DNA of 52,894 nt from Sphingobium sp. C100 (GCF_000508185.1 NZ_AYOY01000142.1:1-52894); one strand, 5' to 3'; positions 9,457-20,370 are shown, counted from the first letter of the stretch. Notes: generated from the sequence alone by a model not told the origin. Translations and numbers: made by a program.

Positions 9457-10248
9457 ATGCTGACGAAAACCCTGACGCGCATCGGCGCGGCCACCGCCCT
9501 GGTCCTGATCGCCTCGCCCGTGCTCACCGGATGTTCGACATCGAAGAACAAGGCCGACACCCTCTATGTCGCCCGCGATGTGTCGACCCTCTATAATAGC
9601 GGCAAGAACCGGCTCGATCGCGGCCAATATAAACTCGCCGCCGCCCTGTTCGACGAGGTGGAGCGCCAGCATCCCTATTCGCCCTGGGCGCGCCGGGCGC
9701 AGCTCATGTCGGCCTTCAGCTACTATATGAACCGGGACTATCCCGAATCCATCGCGGCCGCGCAGCGCTTCCTGTCGATCCACACCGGCAACAAGGACGC
9801 GCCCTACGCTTATTATCTGATCTCGCTTTGCTATTATGAGCAGATTGCCGACGTCACCCGCGACCAGAAGATCACGCAGCAGGCGCTCGATTCGCTCGGT
9901 GAACTGATCCGTCGTTATCCCGACACCCGCTACGCCGCCGACGCCCGGCTGAAAGTGGATCTGGTCAACGATCATCTGGCCGGCAAGGAGATGGAGGTCG
10001 GGCGTTTCTATCAGCGGCGCGGCCAGTGGCTCGCCGCCACGCTGCGCTTCCGCACCGTGGTCGACAAATATGAGACCACGACCCACGCGCCCGAGGCGCT
10101 GGAGCGCCTGGTCGAATCCTATCTCGCGCTCGGCATTCCGGCCGAAGCGCAGAAGGCCGCCGCCGTGCTGGGCCGCAACTATCCCGGCACCAAATGGTAT
10201 GAGCGCAGCTACAAGCTGATGCGGGAACATGGCGGCGGCAACGCCTAG
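9457..10248 (+). CDS. bamD: Outer membrane assembly lipoprotein BamD
   Basis: Essential lipoprotein of the BAM complex that inserts beta-barrel proteins into the outer membrane. 263 residues with a lipoprotein signal whose lipobox is LTGC (Cys26), then five TPR-like helical repeats; LYNSGKNRLDRGQYKLAAALFDEVERQHP opens the first and the YAYYLISLCYYEQI region is typical. The position directly upstream of recN is the conserved alphaproteobacterial bamD-recN arrangement. Here a 129-bp palindromic repeat fills the gap between the two genes. Confidence 0.95.
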   Translation: MLTKTLTRIGAATALVLIASPVLTGCSTSKNKADTLYVARDVSTLYNSGKNRLDRGQYKLAAALFDEVERQHPYSPWARRAQLMSAFSYYMNRDYPESIAAAQRFLSIHTGNKDAPYAYYLISLCYYEQIADVTRDQKITQQALDSLGELIRRYPDTRYAADARLKVDLVNDHLAGKEMEVGRFYQRRGQWLAATLRFRTVVDKYETTTHAPEALERLVESYLALGIPAEAQKAAAVLGRNYPGTKWYERSYKLMREHGGGNA

Positions 10249-10256
10249 TATCTAGT

Positions 10257-10385
10257 CCCTCCCTTCCAGGGGAGGGGCTGGGGTGGGTAGCGCCCCTGCA
10301 AGGGGCCGCTACCAGCCTCACCGTTGCAGGCGCCGCGGGCGCGGCGCACCCACCCCCGGCCCCTCCCTTGAAAGGGAGGGGGGAG
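10257..10385. repeat. Palindromic intergenic repeat, copy B (REP/BIME-like)
   Basis: Second copy of the element at 2201-2330. The left arm is CCCTCCCTTCCAGGGGAGGG then GGGGTGGGT; the right arm is ACCCACCCCCGGCCCC then TCCCTTGAAAGGGAGGGG. The central hairpin (AGCGCCCCT / AGGGGCCGCT) differs from copy A. The right end (GGGAGGGGGGAG) lies 5 bases before the recN GTG and is its only plausible ribosome binding site. An open frame runs through the element in phase with recN, but its sequence is not RecN-like. Confidence 0.8.
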
Positions 10386-10390
10386 TAATC

Positions 10391-12055
10391 GTGCTGCTGA
10401 CCTCGCTCGCCATCCGCAACGTCGTGCTGATCGAGGCGCTGGACCTGGAGTTCGGCGCAGGCCTGTCCGTCCTCACCGGCGAAACCGGCGCGGGCAAGTC
10501 GATCCTGCTCGATTCGCTGGGGTTGGCGCTGGGCGCGCGCGCCGACAGCGGCCTGGTCCGCAATGGCGAGGCGCAGGCCAGCGTCGTCGCCGCCTTTGAG
10601 CCGCCTGCCGCCGATCACCCGGCCGCCACGCTGCTGGCCGACAATGGCATCGACATGGAGCCGGGTGAACCGCTGCTGATCCGCCGCACGCTCAAGGCTG
10701 ACGGTGGGAGCCGCGCCTTCGTCAATGATCAGCCCTGTTCGGCCGCGCTGCTGCGCGAATTGGGCGGGTCACTGGTCGAAATTCACGGCCAGCATGACGA
10801 TCGCGGCCTGCTCAACCCGCGTGGCCACCGCGCGCTGCTCGACAGCTATGGTCGCTGTGAAGCGGGCGCAGTGGCTGTGGCCCATGCGGCGTGGCGCACC
10901 GCCGCCAGCGCTCTCGCCCAGGCGCGCGAGATGGTGGAAAATGCTGCGCGCGACCGGGATTATCTGATCCACGCGGTTGACGAACTGCGCACATTCGCGC
11001 CCGAAGCCGGCGAGGAAGCGACCCTCGCCGAAGAGCGCGCGACCATGCAGAAGGGCGCGCGCCTGGCCGACGATCTCTCCGCCGTCAGCGATTGCCTCAC
11101 CGGTTCGGATGGCGGCCTTGCCCAGTTGCGCCAGGCCGCGCGCCGGCTCGATCGCATCGCGGGCGAGGAACCCCTGCTCACCGCAGTGCTCGAAGCGCTC
11201 GACCGCGCCGTGGCGGAGGCGGGGGAGGCGGAGGATCGCCTTGTCGAAGCGGCCGAGGCGCTGAGCTTCGATCCCGCCCGCCTCGACGCGATCGAAACCC
11301 GCCTGTTCGACCTGCGGGGGCTCGCCCGCAAGCATCAGGTCGCGCCCGACGATCTGGCCGCATTGGGTGAAGAGATGGCGGCGAAGCTGGCCGCGATCGA
11401 GGGCGGAGAGGAGCATGTCGCCGCGCTTGAGGCCGATGTCGCGCAAAAGGCGGACGCCTATCGCGCCGCCGCGAAGGCGCTGTCGGGCGAACGCCAGCTT
11501 GCCGCCGGTCGCCTGGACGCGGCGGTTGCCGGGGAACTTGCGCCGCTCAAGCTGGACGCGGCCCGTTTCCGCACCATCGTCGCCCCGCTGGACGAAGGAC
11601 AATGGAGCGCGCAGGGCATGGACCGGGTCGAATTCGAAATATCGACCAATCCCGGCGCGCCCTTCGCGCCATTGGCCAAGATCGCATCGGGCGGCGAATT
11701 GTCACGCTTCATCCTGGCGCTGAAAGTGGCGCTGGCGGAGCGGGGCGGGGCCGATACGCTGATCTTTGACGAGATCGACCGGGGCGTGGGCGGCGCGGTG
11801 GCCGATGCGATCGGCGAACGCCTGTCGCGGCTGGCGCGCAGTAACCAGATTCTGGTCGTCACCCACAGCCCCCAGGTGGCGGCGCGAGGGGCGGGCCATC
11901 TGCTGATCGCCAAGTCCAGTGACAGCACGGTGACGCGCACTGGCGTTCATGCGCTGGACGATGCGGAACGCCGCGAGGAAATTGCGCGGATGCTGTCCGG
12001 CGCGGAGATCACCGCAGAAGCGCGGGCGCAGGCGGAACGGCTGCTGGAGGCTTGA
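10391..12055 (+). CDS. recN: DNA repair protein RecN
   Basis: SMC-like ATPase acting early in double-strand-break repair. GTG 10391 gives MLLTSLAIRNVVLIEALDLEF, the conserved RecN N-terminus, and a product of 554 residues, the usual length. Walker A is GETGAGKS (30-37). The middle is a charged Ala/Glu-rich coiled coil. The C-terminal half has the ABC signature ASGGELSRF, the Walker B region LIFDEIDRGVGG and the switch VTHSPQVAA. Its SD comes from the palindromic repeat just upstream. Confidence 0.96.
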   Translation: MLLTSLAIRNVVLIEALDLEFGAGLSVLTGETGAGKSILLDSLGLALGARADSGLVRNGEAQASVVAAFEPPAADHPAATLLADNGIDMEPGEPLLIRRTLKADGGSRAFVNDQPCSAALLRELGGSLVEIHGQHDDRGLLNPRGHRALLDSYGRCEAGAVAVAHAAWRTAASALAQAREMVENAARDRDYLIHAVDELRTFAPEAGEEATLAEERATMQKGARLADDLSAVSDCLTGSDGGLAQLRQAARRLDRIAGEEPLLTAVLEALDRAVAEAGEAEDRLVEAAEALSFDPARLDAIETRLFDLRGLARKHQVAPDDLAALGEEMAAKLAAIEGGEEHVAALEADVAQKADAYRAAAKALSGERQLAAGRLDAAVAGELAPLKLDAARFRTIVAPLDEGQWSAQGMDRVEFEISTNPGAPFAPLAKIASGGELSRFILALKVALAERGGADTLIFDEIDRGVGGAVADAIGERLSRLARSNQILVVTHSPQVAARGAGHLLIAKSSDSTVTRTGVHALDDAERREEIARMLSGAEITAEARAQAERLLEA

Positions 12056-12073
12056 TATGGGGAAGGAAGGGCC

Positions 12074-12448
12074 ATGATCCATGACCGCAGAGACATTCTC
12101 GGCCTCACCGCCGCCGCGATCGCCGCCAGCGCCATTCCTGTTGCCGCGCAGGACGCCCGCCCGCGCCATGGCCTGATCGGCCAGATGTTGAGCCAACCGG
12201 GCAAGCGCGACGAACTGGTCGCCATCCTGACCAACGCGACCGGCGCGATGCCCGGCTGCCTCTCCTATGTCGTGGCGCTCGATGCCGCCAATCCCGACGC
12301 GATCTGGATCACCGAAGTCTGGGACAGCCGCGACAGCCATGCCGCCTCGCTCGAACTGCCCGCCGTCCAGGCCGGCATCGCCAAGGCGCGGCCGATCATC
12401 GCGGGCTTCGGGCAGCGGTTCGAAACGGTGCCGGTGGCGGGGGTTTAA
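12074..12448 (+). CDS. Exported quinol-monooxygenase-like (ABM-fold) protein
   Basis: 124 residues. The N-terminus DRRDILGLTAAAIAASAIPVAAQ looks like a twin-arginine signal ending in AQ, so the protein is probably periplasmic. The remainder fits the dimeric alpha/beta-barrel antibiotic-biosynthesis monooxygenase family: GLIGQMLSQPGKRDELVAIL, then MPGCLSYVVALDAANPDAIWITEVWDS, and a closing helix with QAGIAKARPII. Family members act on quinols without a cofactor, but others are only dimeric scaffolds, so activity is not assured. It follows recN by 18 bp and is probably co-transcribed. Confidence 0.75.
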   Translation: MIHDRRDILGLTAAAIAASAIPVAAQDARPRHGLIGQMLSQPGKRDELVAILTNATGAMPGCLSYVVALDAANPDAIWITEVWDSRDSHAASLELPAVQAGIAKARPIIAGFGQRFETVPVAGV

Positions 12449-12452
12449 GTGC

Positions 12453-12653
12453 ATGGACGTCAAGCAAATCCAATGGCTTATGGCGACGTTCCAATTGGTG
12501 GCGCTTTTTTGTTTGATCCGTGGCGTCGATGATCTTCGGAAGAAACGATATGTCTGGGCCGGGTTAGCTTTTATAGCGACCGCGCTCCTGCTTTTTACGC
12601 CAATTCAGACGCATGCTGCGAAAATTGATCTTCCGCAGTCGATGAGCGAATAG
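12453..12653 (+). CDS. Small two-helix membrane protein, unknown function
   Basis: 66 residues starting at ATG 12453, four bases after the preceding stop. Two hydrophobic segments (WLMATFQLVALFCLIRG and VWAGLAFIATALLLFTPI) are joined by a basic loop (DDLRKKRY), and a polar tail follows. No family was recognised. Base composition is noticeably more AT-rich than its neighbours, which may reflect membrane-protein codon content or recent acquisition. It lies between the ABM-fold gene and ligA on the same strand. Confidence 0.55.
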   Translation: MDVKQIQWLMATFQLVALFCLIRGVDDLRKKRYVWAGLAFIATALLLFTPIQTHAAKIDLPQSMSE

Positions 12654-12684
12654 CGGCCTTTCTGGTGGGCAAGCGGTTCGCTAA

Positions 12685-14811
<2,127 letters not shown>

Positions 14812-14849
14812 GAAGGGGCGGTTGAGGCGCCCCCAATAACGATCGATCC

Positions 14850-15641
14850 TCAGAACACCGGCATGTTCGCCGGATCGTCTGGGTCTGCCGTCGGGGCCGG
14901 GATAGGCGAAACCGGCGTATGGATGCCGCATTCCACCTTGTCCCAGCCGCGCCAGCGGCCTGCGCGCGGGTCTTCGCCCGGCATCACCTTGGACGTGCAG
15001 GGTTCGCACCCGATCGACAGATAGCCCTGCGCTTCCAGTGGATGACGCGGCAGGTCATGCTCGGCGAACCAGGCTTCCAGATCGATCTTGGTCCAGTCAC
15101 CCAGCGGATTGAGCTTCAGCCGGCCATCCTCCACCTCGAACCGGGGCAGGTTCTGGCGCGTCACGGACTGGAACGCCTTGCGGCCTGAAATCCAGGCGTC
15201 CAGACCATCCTTGGCGCGCTTCAACGGCTCGACCTTGCGGATGTCGCAGCAGCCGTCCGGGTCGTAGGACCAGCGAAGGCCCGTCTCGTCCTTCTGGGCG
15301 ATGACTTCGGCGATCGGCGTCACCGTCCGACTGTCGGTAAAGCCCAGCCGCTTGATGAGCGTGTCGCGATAATGCAGCGTCTCGGCGAACATCTTGAGCG
15401 TATCGACGAAGATCACCGGCACCGTCGGGTCCGCTTTGGCCACCAGATCGAGCAGCACCGCGCTTTCCGTGCCGAAGGAGGAGACGACGGCGACATTGCC
15501 GGCGAGGCCTTCTGCAAACACGGTCTTGAGCATGGTCAGCGTATCGACGCCTTCGAACCGCGCGTTGAGCGCGTCGGCTTCCGCCTGGGTGAAGGCGGGG
15601 CGGGCGTCGATGATGTCGATCTGGCGGGCAGGTTCAGCCAT
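14850..15641 (-). CDS. cysH: Assimilatory (phospho)adenylyl-sulfate reductase
   Basis: Reduces activated sulfate (APS or PAPS) to sulfite with thioredoxin. 263 residues. The PP-loop is SSFGTES (54-60), the [4Fe-4S] ligands are Cys131-Cys132 and Cys212/Cys215 (GCEPC), and the catalytic Cys238 is in KVECGIH. The two Cys pairs point to the iron-sulfur, APS-using type rather than the E. coli PAPS type; this is a family rule, not a test. It is the last gene of a five-gene operon and its start overlaps the end of the DUF934 gene by 8 bp. Confidence 0.93.
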   Translation of the reverse strand: MAEPARQIDIIDARPAFTQAEADALNARFEGVDTLTMLKTVFAEGLAGNVAVVSSFGTESAVLLDLVAKADPTVPVIFVDTLKMFAETLHYRDTLIKRLGFTDSRTVTPIAEVIAQKDETGLRWSYDPDGCCDIRKVEPLKRAKDGLDAWISGRKAFQSVTRQNLPRFEVEDGRLKLNPLGDWTKIDLEAWFAEHDLPRHPLEAQGYLSIGCEPCTSKVMPGEDPRAGRWRGWDKVECGIHTPVSPIPAPTADPDDPANMPVF

Positions 15642-16074
15642 TTATAGTCTCCGGGTGCCGTTTCGCCCAAATCGGGCGGCGGCCGTCGATGGTCTTCTGA
15701 TAGACGTCGTCATAGCGGTTGAGCGCGCGGTCCACGGCGGCGTCGTCCAGCGGCTTGGCCGGGTGAAAGCTGTCGAAGCCGCAGCGGCGCATCGCCACGA
15801 TCTGATCGACCAGCACGTCGCCCACCGCGCGCAGTTCGCCGGCATAGCCCGCTTCGCGCAGGATGCGGGCGGCCGAATAGCCGCGTCCGTCGCCAAAGCC
15901 GGGGAAGTTCACCTCCACCAGCGACAGGCGATCGAGGAAGGGCAGCAATTCGCGCGCATCCTCGCCCGGTTCGATGCGGACGGCGGTGGCGTTGGACTGG
16001 CCGGTGAAGGCCTCGACCGTGACGGCCGGTTCCTGCGTGGCCTCGCCATCGCGGAAGGAGAGGAACTCAACCAT
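15634..16074 (-). CDS. DUF934 family protein (cys operon)
   Basis: 146 residues, overlapping cysI by 8 bp upstream and cysH by 8 bp downstream, so translation is probably coupled. DUF934 proteins are found with sulfite reductase and CysH in proteobacteria but have no assigned reaction. Visible motifs are VEVNFPGFGDGRGYSAARILRE, GELRAVGDVLVDQ and MRRCGFDSF. There is no signal peptide, membrane segment or cofactor motif. From context, an accessory role in sulfate or sulfite reduction is likely. Confidence 0.88.
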   Translation of the reverse strand: MVEFLSFRDGEATQEPAVTVEAFTGQSNATAVRIEPGEDARELLPFLDRLSLVEVNFPGFGDGRGYSAARILREAGYAGELRAVGDVLVDQIVAMRRCGFDSFHPAKPLDDAAVDRALNRYDDVYQKTIDGRRPIWAKRHPETING

Positions 16075-17698
16075 AGATCGCCTCCTTGAAGGGCTTCATG
16101 CCGATGCGGCGATAGGTGTCGAGGAAGCGTTCCCCGTCGGTGCGTTCCGCCAGATAGATGTCAGTGACCTTCTCGATCGCGTCGACCACGCCGTCCTCCG
16201 AAAAGCCGGGGCCGGTGATCTGGCCAAGCGAGGCATCCTCCGCACCCGATCCGCCGAGGAGGAGCTGGAAATTCTCCACGCCCTTCCGATCGACGCCCAA
16301 TATGCCGATATGGCCGGCATGATGGTGGCCGCAGGCGTTGATGCAGCCCGAAATTTTGAGCTTCAATTCGCCCAGTTCCGCCTGCCGCTCCGCATCGGCG
16401 AAGCGTTGTGCGATCTTCTGCGCCAGCGGGATCGAGCGCGCATTGGCGAGTGCGCAATAGTCGAGGCCGGGGCAGGCGATGATGTCGGTGATGAGGTCCA
16501 GATTGGCTTCGGCCAGACCCGCTTCGTCCAGCTTCTGCCAGATGGCGTAAAGGTCCGCCTTCTTCACATGCGGCAGGACCAGATTCTGCGCATGGGTGAC
16601 GCGGATTTCGTCCAGCGAATATTGCTCCGCCAGGCCGGCCACCAATTCGATCTGTTCGGCCGATGCGTCGCCGGGAATGCCGGTCAGCGGCTTCAGGCTG
16701 ATATTGACGATCGCATAGCCGGGCGCCTTGTGCGCCGCGACCTGCCGGTCGACCCACAGGGCGAAGGCGGGATCGGCGCGGTCGATGTCCTCGCCCAGGC
16801 CGGTTTCATAGGCGGGGGCCGCGAAAAAGGCGCGGATGCGGTCCAGTTCCTCGGTCGGCGGGTTGAGGCCAAGGGTGCGCATATGCGCGAACTCCTCCTC
16901 GACCTGCCGCTTATATTCCTCGACGCCGATCTCATGGACCAGGATCTTGATCCGGGCCTTGTATTTGTTATCGCGGCGGCCATAGCGATTATAGACGCGC
17001 AGGCAGGCCTCCAGATAGGAGATGATCTCGTCCTCGCCCACGAAGTCGCGGATCAGCGGCGCGACCATCGGGGTGCGGCCCATGCCGCCGCCGGCATAGA
17101 CTTCCGCGCCGATGACGCCATCGCGCTCGACCAGTTTCAGGCCGATATCATGCAGCCGCATCGCCGCGCGATCATCCTCGGTCGCGATCACGCAAATCTT
17201 GAACTTGCGCGGCAGATAGGTGAATTCGGGGTGGAAGCTCGACCATTGGCGCAGCAACTCGGCCCAGGGGCGGGGGTCGGCCACCTCGTCGGCGGAAACG
17301 CCCGCATATTGGTCCGAACTGATGTTGCGGATGCAATTGCCCGACGTCTGGATGGCGTGCATCTCCACGCTCGCCAGTTCGGCCAGGATGTCGGGCGCAT
17401 CCGCCAGCTTGATCCAGTTATATTGGAGGTTCTGGCGCGTCGTGAAATGGCCGTAACCCTTGTCATATTTCGCTGCAATCTCGCCCAGCTTGCGCATCTG
17501 CGCGGCGCTCAGCGTGCCATAGGGAATGGCGACGCGCAGCATATAGGCGTGCAGCTGAAGATAGAGGCCGTTCATCAGCCGCAGCGGCTTGAACTGGTCC
17601 TCGGTCAGCGCGCCGGCCAGGCGGCGTTGCACCTGGTCGCGAAATTCGTCGACGCGGGCATCGACGATGGACTGGTCATAGCTGTCATAGCGATACAT
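16067..17698 (-). CDS. cysI: Sulfite/nitrite reductase hemoprotein subunit
   Basis: Six-electron reductase with siroheme and a [4Fe-4S] cluster. 543 residues with two ferredoxin-like half-domains and two siroheme-binding domains. The cluster ligands are Cys409 and Cys415 (CPGLDYC), then Cys452 and Cys456 (CINAC); FTTRQNLQYNWIK is a typical substrate-site segment. Context (cysH, siroheme methyltransferase) argues for sulfite rather than nitrite. No flavoprotein CysJ gene is adjacent, so the electron donor is unknown, perhaps a ferredoxin or a separate reductase. It starts 2 bp after the DUF2849 stop. Confidence 0.9.
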   Translation of the reverse strand: MYRYDSYDQSIVDARVDEFRDQVQRRLAGALTEDQFKPLRLMNGLYLQLHAYMLRVAIPYGTLSAAQMRKLGEIAAKYDKGYGHFTTRQNLQYNWIKLADAPDILAELASVEMHAIQTSGNCIRNISSDQYAGVSADEVADPRPWAELLRQWSSFHPEFTYLPRKFKICVIATEDDRAAMRLHDIGLKLVERDGVIGAEVYAGGGMGRTPMVAPLIRDFVGEDEIISYLEACLRVYNRYGRRDNKYKARIKILVHEIGVEEYKRQVEEEFAHMRTLGLNPPTEELDRIRAFFAAPAYETGLGEDIDRADPAFALWVDRQVAAHKAPGYAIVNISLKPLTGIPGDASAEQIELVAGLAEQYSLDEIRVTHAQNLVLPHVKKADLYAIWQKLDEAGLAEANLDLITDIIACPGLDYCALANARSIPLAQKIAQRFADAERQAELGELKLKISGCINACGHHHAGHIGILGVDRKGVENFQLLLGGSGAEDASLGQITGPGFSEDGVVDAIEKVTDIYLAERTDGERFLDTYRRIGMKPFKEAIYG

Positions 17699-17700
17699 GG

Positions 17701-17997
17701 TCAGATCACCCAGTTGCCGGCATCGGCGTCATTCGGTTTCAGTGTAAGGTCGGGGCGCACGGTCGGACCGAGCGCGCGGATGCGGTCCTTGATATGGGCG
17801 GGGCGAACGCCTTCGTCGGTGGCGGTGGCGTCGATGACATAGGCGCCCACGACGCGCAGCGCGGCTTCCTCCGCGCGGGCGAGATCGTCGCCATGCTCGC
17901 CGACATCGGCGCTGTCGCCCACCTGCCGCGACCAGCCTTCGCCCGCCCACCAGATGACGTCGCCACTCACCAGGTCATTGCCCGTCAAAATCTTCAT
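17701..17997 (-). CDS. DUF2849 family protein (cys operon)
   Basis: 98 residues. The N-terminus (MKILTGNDLVSGDVIWWAGEGW) and the motif GAYVIDA match DUF2849, a small family found next to sulfite reductase in alphaproteobacteria. Its ATG overlaps the stop of cobA by 4 bp (ATGA). No catalytic or metal-binding residues are evident. Operon position suggests it helps CysI assembly or electron delivery, but this is inference. Confidence 0.85.
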   Translation of the reverse strand: MKILTGNDLVSGDVIWWAGEGWSRQVGDSADVGEHGDDLARAEEAALRVVGAYVIDATATDEGVRPAHIKDRIRALGPTVRPDLTLKPNDADAGNWVI

Positions 17998-18809
17998 TTC
18001 GCCCTTTTCCCATAAGGCCCGTCCGTTGCCGGGCCTTCCTTAGTCCATGCCATGTCGCGATAGATGTTGAGGCTGTCCTGCGCCAGCGCATGGGCCGCCA
18101 CCTCGCCGACCACGATCAGGGCCGGGCTTTTCACCTGTTCCCGCGCCACCATGTCGCCAAGGTCGGCGAGCAGGGTGCGCAACGTCCGCATGTCGGCGCG
18201 CGTGCCATTTTCCAGCACCGCCACGGGCAGCGCGGGCGACACGCCGTCGGCGATCAGCTTGTCGGCGATGTCGGCCGCGGTCGCCACGCCCATATAGATG
18301 ACGAGGGTGCGGCCCTTGCCCGCCAGGCCCGACCAGTCCTGATCGGTCAGCCCCTTGCACTGGCCCGCGACGAAGCTGACCGCGCTCGACGCGGCGCGAT
18401 GGGTGAGGGGGAGCTGGGCCTGCGCCGCGCTGCCGATCGCGGCGCTGATGCCCGGCACGACTTCCACCGGGACGCCGGCCGCGCGGCAGGCGTCGACTTC
18501 CTCGCCGCCCCGGCCAAAGATGAAGGGGTCGCCGCCCTTGAGGCGCACCACCTTGCGGCCTTCGCGGGCCAGATCGACGAGCAGGGCGTTGATCCCGTCC
18601 TGCGGCATGGAGTGGCGGCTGCGTTGCTTGGCGACGGAAATCAGTTCCGCGTCGGGCGACGCCAGCGCCAATATTGCGTCCGATACCAGACCGTCGTGCA
18701 CGACCACGTCCGCCGCACCGATCAGGCGCGCGGCCTTGATCGTCAGCAGGTCCGGGTCGCCCGGGCCCGCGCCGACCAGAAAGACGGTGGCGGGTATCAA
18801 GTCGGTCAT
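17994..18809 (-). CDS. cobA: Uroporphyrinogen-III C-methyltransferase
   Basis: Methylates uroporphyrinogen III at C2 and C7 to give precorrin-2, the siroheme precursor needed by the downstream sulfite reductase. 271 residues from ATG 18809 (an in-frame TTG at 18818 is the alternative). Motifs: VGAGPGDPDLLTIKA (N-terminal SAM-site loop), KGGDPFIFGRGGEE, and VPGISAAIGSAA with LPLTHR. It lacks the CysG dehydrogenase/ferrochelatase half, so those steps are encoded elsewhere. As first gene of the cobA-DUF2849-cysI-DUF934-cysH operon, its upstream gap should hold the operon promoter; an ATTCTGAAT palindrome at 18842-18850 is a possible but weak operator candidate. Confidence 0.93.
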   Translation of the reverse strand: MTDLIPATVFLVGAGPGDPDLLTIKAARLIGAADVVVHDGLVSDAILALASPDAELISVAKQRSRHSMPQDGINALLVDLAREGRKVVRLKGGDPFIFGRGGEEVDACRAAGVPVEVVPGISAAIGSAAQAQLPLTHRAASSAVSFVAGQCKGLTDQDWSGLAGKGRTLVIYMGVATAADIADKLIADGVSPALPVAVLENGTRADMRTLRTLLADLGDMVAREQVKSPALIVVGEVAAHALAQDSLNIYRDMAWTKEGPATDGPYGKRAK

Positions 18810-18885
18810 GGAGGGCAAATGGCGAAAGCCCCGCGCAAGTTCAATTCAGAATGGATATGCGGGGGACTAGGAAATGTTTTTGCGT

Positions 18886-20319
18886 TCAATCGCCCATGGC
18901 GGTGACATCAATGTCCTTGAGGCCGACGCCGATCGACGCGCGCGGCGTTTCGATTTCCGCCGACACCACCGGATAGGCGCAATAGTCGGCGGCATAATAG
19001 GCGCTGGGGCGGTGGTTGCCCGATATGCCGACCCCGCCGAAGGGGGCTGCGGATGTCGCGCCGTTGGTCGGCCGGTTCCAGTTGACGACTCCGGCCCGGA
19101 CGTTCGACCAGAATTGATTATATTGTTCGGGCGTCCCGCCGATCAGCGACGCGGAAAGCCCGTAGCGGCTATTGTTCGCCTCGGCGATCGCGTCGCCGAA
19201 CTCGGCCACGCGCACCACCTGAAGCAGCGGTCCGAACAGTTCGACATCGGGCCGTTCCTTCATCGCCGTCACATCGATGATCGCGGGGCTGAGGAACGGC
19301 AGGCCCGGCTGCGTGCGGACCATATGCTTGATCGGCCGGCCGCCATTGCTCATCAGATAAAGGAAGCTCTCGGTCAGCCCGTCGGCGGTCGGATTGTCGA
19401 TCACCGGTCCCATATAGGGGGTAGGGCTGGCATGGGGATGATCGACGATCAGCCGGTCGGCCAGCTTCTTGACTTCCGCGATCGCCCGGTCGGCCAGGCT
19501 GTCCTTGACGATCAGCCGGCTGGCCGCGGTGCAATGCTGGCCACCGGACAGGAAGGCGGACTGGATGATGATCGTCGCCGCGGCGCTGATTTCCGGCGTG
19601 TCCCACAGAACGATCGGATTATTACCGCCCATTTCCAGCGCCAGGATTTTCGAGGGCTGGGCCGCGAACTGGCGATTGATGGCGATGCCGGTCTGGGCCG
19701 ACCCGGTGAACAATATGCCGCCGACATCGGGATGGGCGGTGAGCGCCTTACCCACATCAGGGCCGCCCTGCACCAGCCGCACGGCGTCCTGCGGCACCCC
19801 CGCCTCATGATAGAGCTTGACCAGCATCTCGCCGACGGCCGGCGTCTTTTCCGACGGTTTGAACAGCACGGCGTTGCCGGCCAGCAGCGCCGGAAGGATA
19901 TGGCCGTTGGGCATCTGCGCGGGGAGATTATAGGGGCCAAGCACGGCCATCACGCCATGGGGCTTGTGCCGCACCGACTGGCGTGCACCCAGATTCGCTT
20001 CCAGCCGCCTTTGCCCGGTTCGTTCGGAATAGGCGGCGACGCTGACATCGACCTTGGTCATGACGGCGCTGACTTCGACGCGCGCGTCCCAGAGCGGCTT
20101 GCCGGTCTCACGCGCGATCAGGTCGGCCAGCGCTTCTTCGTTCCGGCGCACGACATTGACGAAGCGGCGCAGCGTTTCGATGCGATAGGCGATGGGTTGC
20201 GCCGCCCATTTGGGCCAGGCAGTGCGGGCGCGAGCGACCTCCATATCCACGTCGCCGGCTTCGCCCTGCCAGAGCAGGACGCCGGTGGCGGGTTCATGGG
20301 ATGTAAGCGACGCGACCAT
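18886..20319 (-). CDS. AstD-like aldehyde dehydrogenase
   Basis: 477-residue NAD-dependent aldehyde dehydrogenase of the succinylglutamate-semialdehyde dehydrogenase type. Landmarks: VLGPYNLPAQMPNGHI, FKPSEKTP, FTGSAQTG, the general-base Glu in LEMGGNNPIV, the nucleophile Cys in SGGQHCTAASR, and the C-terminal SGNHRPSAYYAADYCAYP typical of AstD. The nucleophile loop differs from canonical AstD (GQRCTCARR) in having HCTAAS, so the substrate may differ. A second, more canonical copy lies at 27544-28947. It is located between selO and the cys operon on the same strand, with no other arginine-catabolic genes beside it. Confidence 0.8.
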   Translation of the reverse strand: MVASLTSHEPATGVLLWQGEAGDVDMEVARARTAWPKWAAQPIAYRIETLRRFVNVVRRNEEALADLIARETGKPLWDARVEVSAVMTKVDVSVAAYSERTGQRRLEANLGARQSVRHKPHGVMAVLGPYNLPAQMPNGHILPALLAGNAVLFKPSEKTPAVGEMLVKLYHEAGVPQDAVRLVQGGPDVGKALTAHPDVGGILFTGSAQTGIAINRQFAAQPSKILALEMGGNNPIVLWDTPEISAAATIIIQSAFLSGGQHCTAASRLIVKDSLADRAIAEVKKLADRLIVDHPHASPTPYMGPVIDNPTADGLTESFLYLMSNGGRPIKHMVRTQPGLPFLSPAIIDVTAMKERPDVELFGPLLQVVRVAEFGDAIAEANNSRYGLSASLIGGTPEQYNQFWSNVRAGVVNWNRPTNGATSAAPFGGVGISGNHRPSAYYAADYCAYPVVSAEIETPRASIGVGLKDIDVTAMGD

Positions 20320-20370
20320 TTGCGACGCGGTATGGCGGAAATTGGTTAAGGAAAGAAGAGGGGCTTTGGG

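Noticed and set aside
14812-14849. Terminator between ligA and cysH
   Set aside because: GGGGCG/CGCCCC pairs over 6 bp, but no T run follows on either strand, so it was not called.
15974-17842. Long frame opposite cysI, and similar ones opposite the dehydrogenases and the 35-37 kb region
   Set aside because: Same mirror effect; they cross tRNA genes or operon boundaries and have no signatures.
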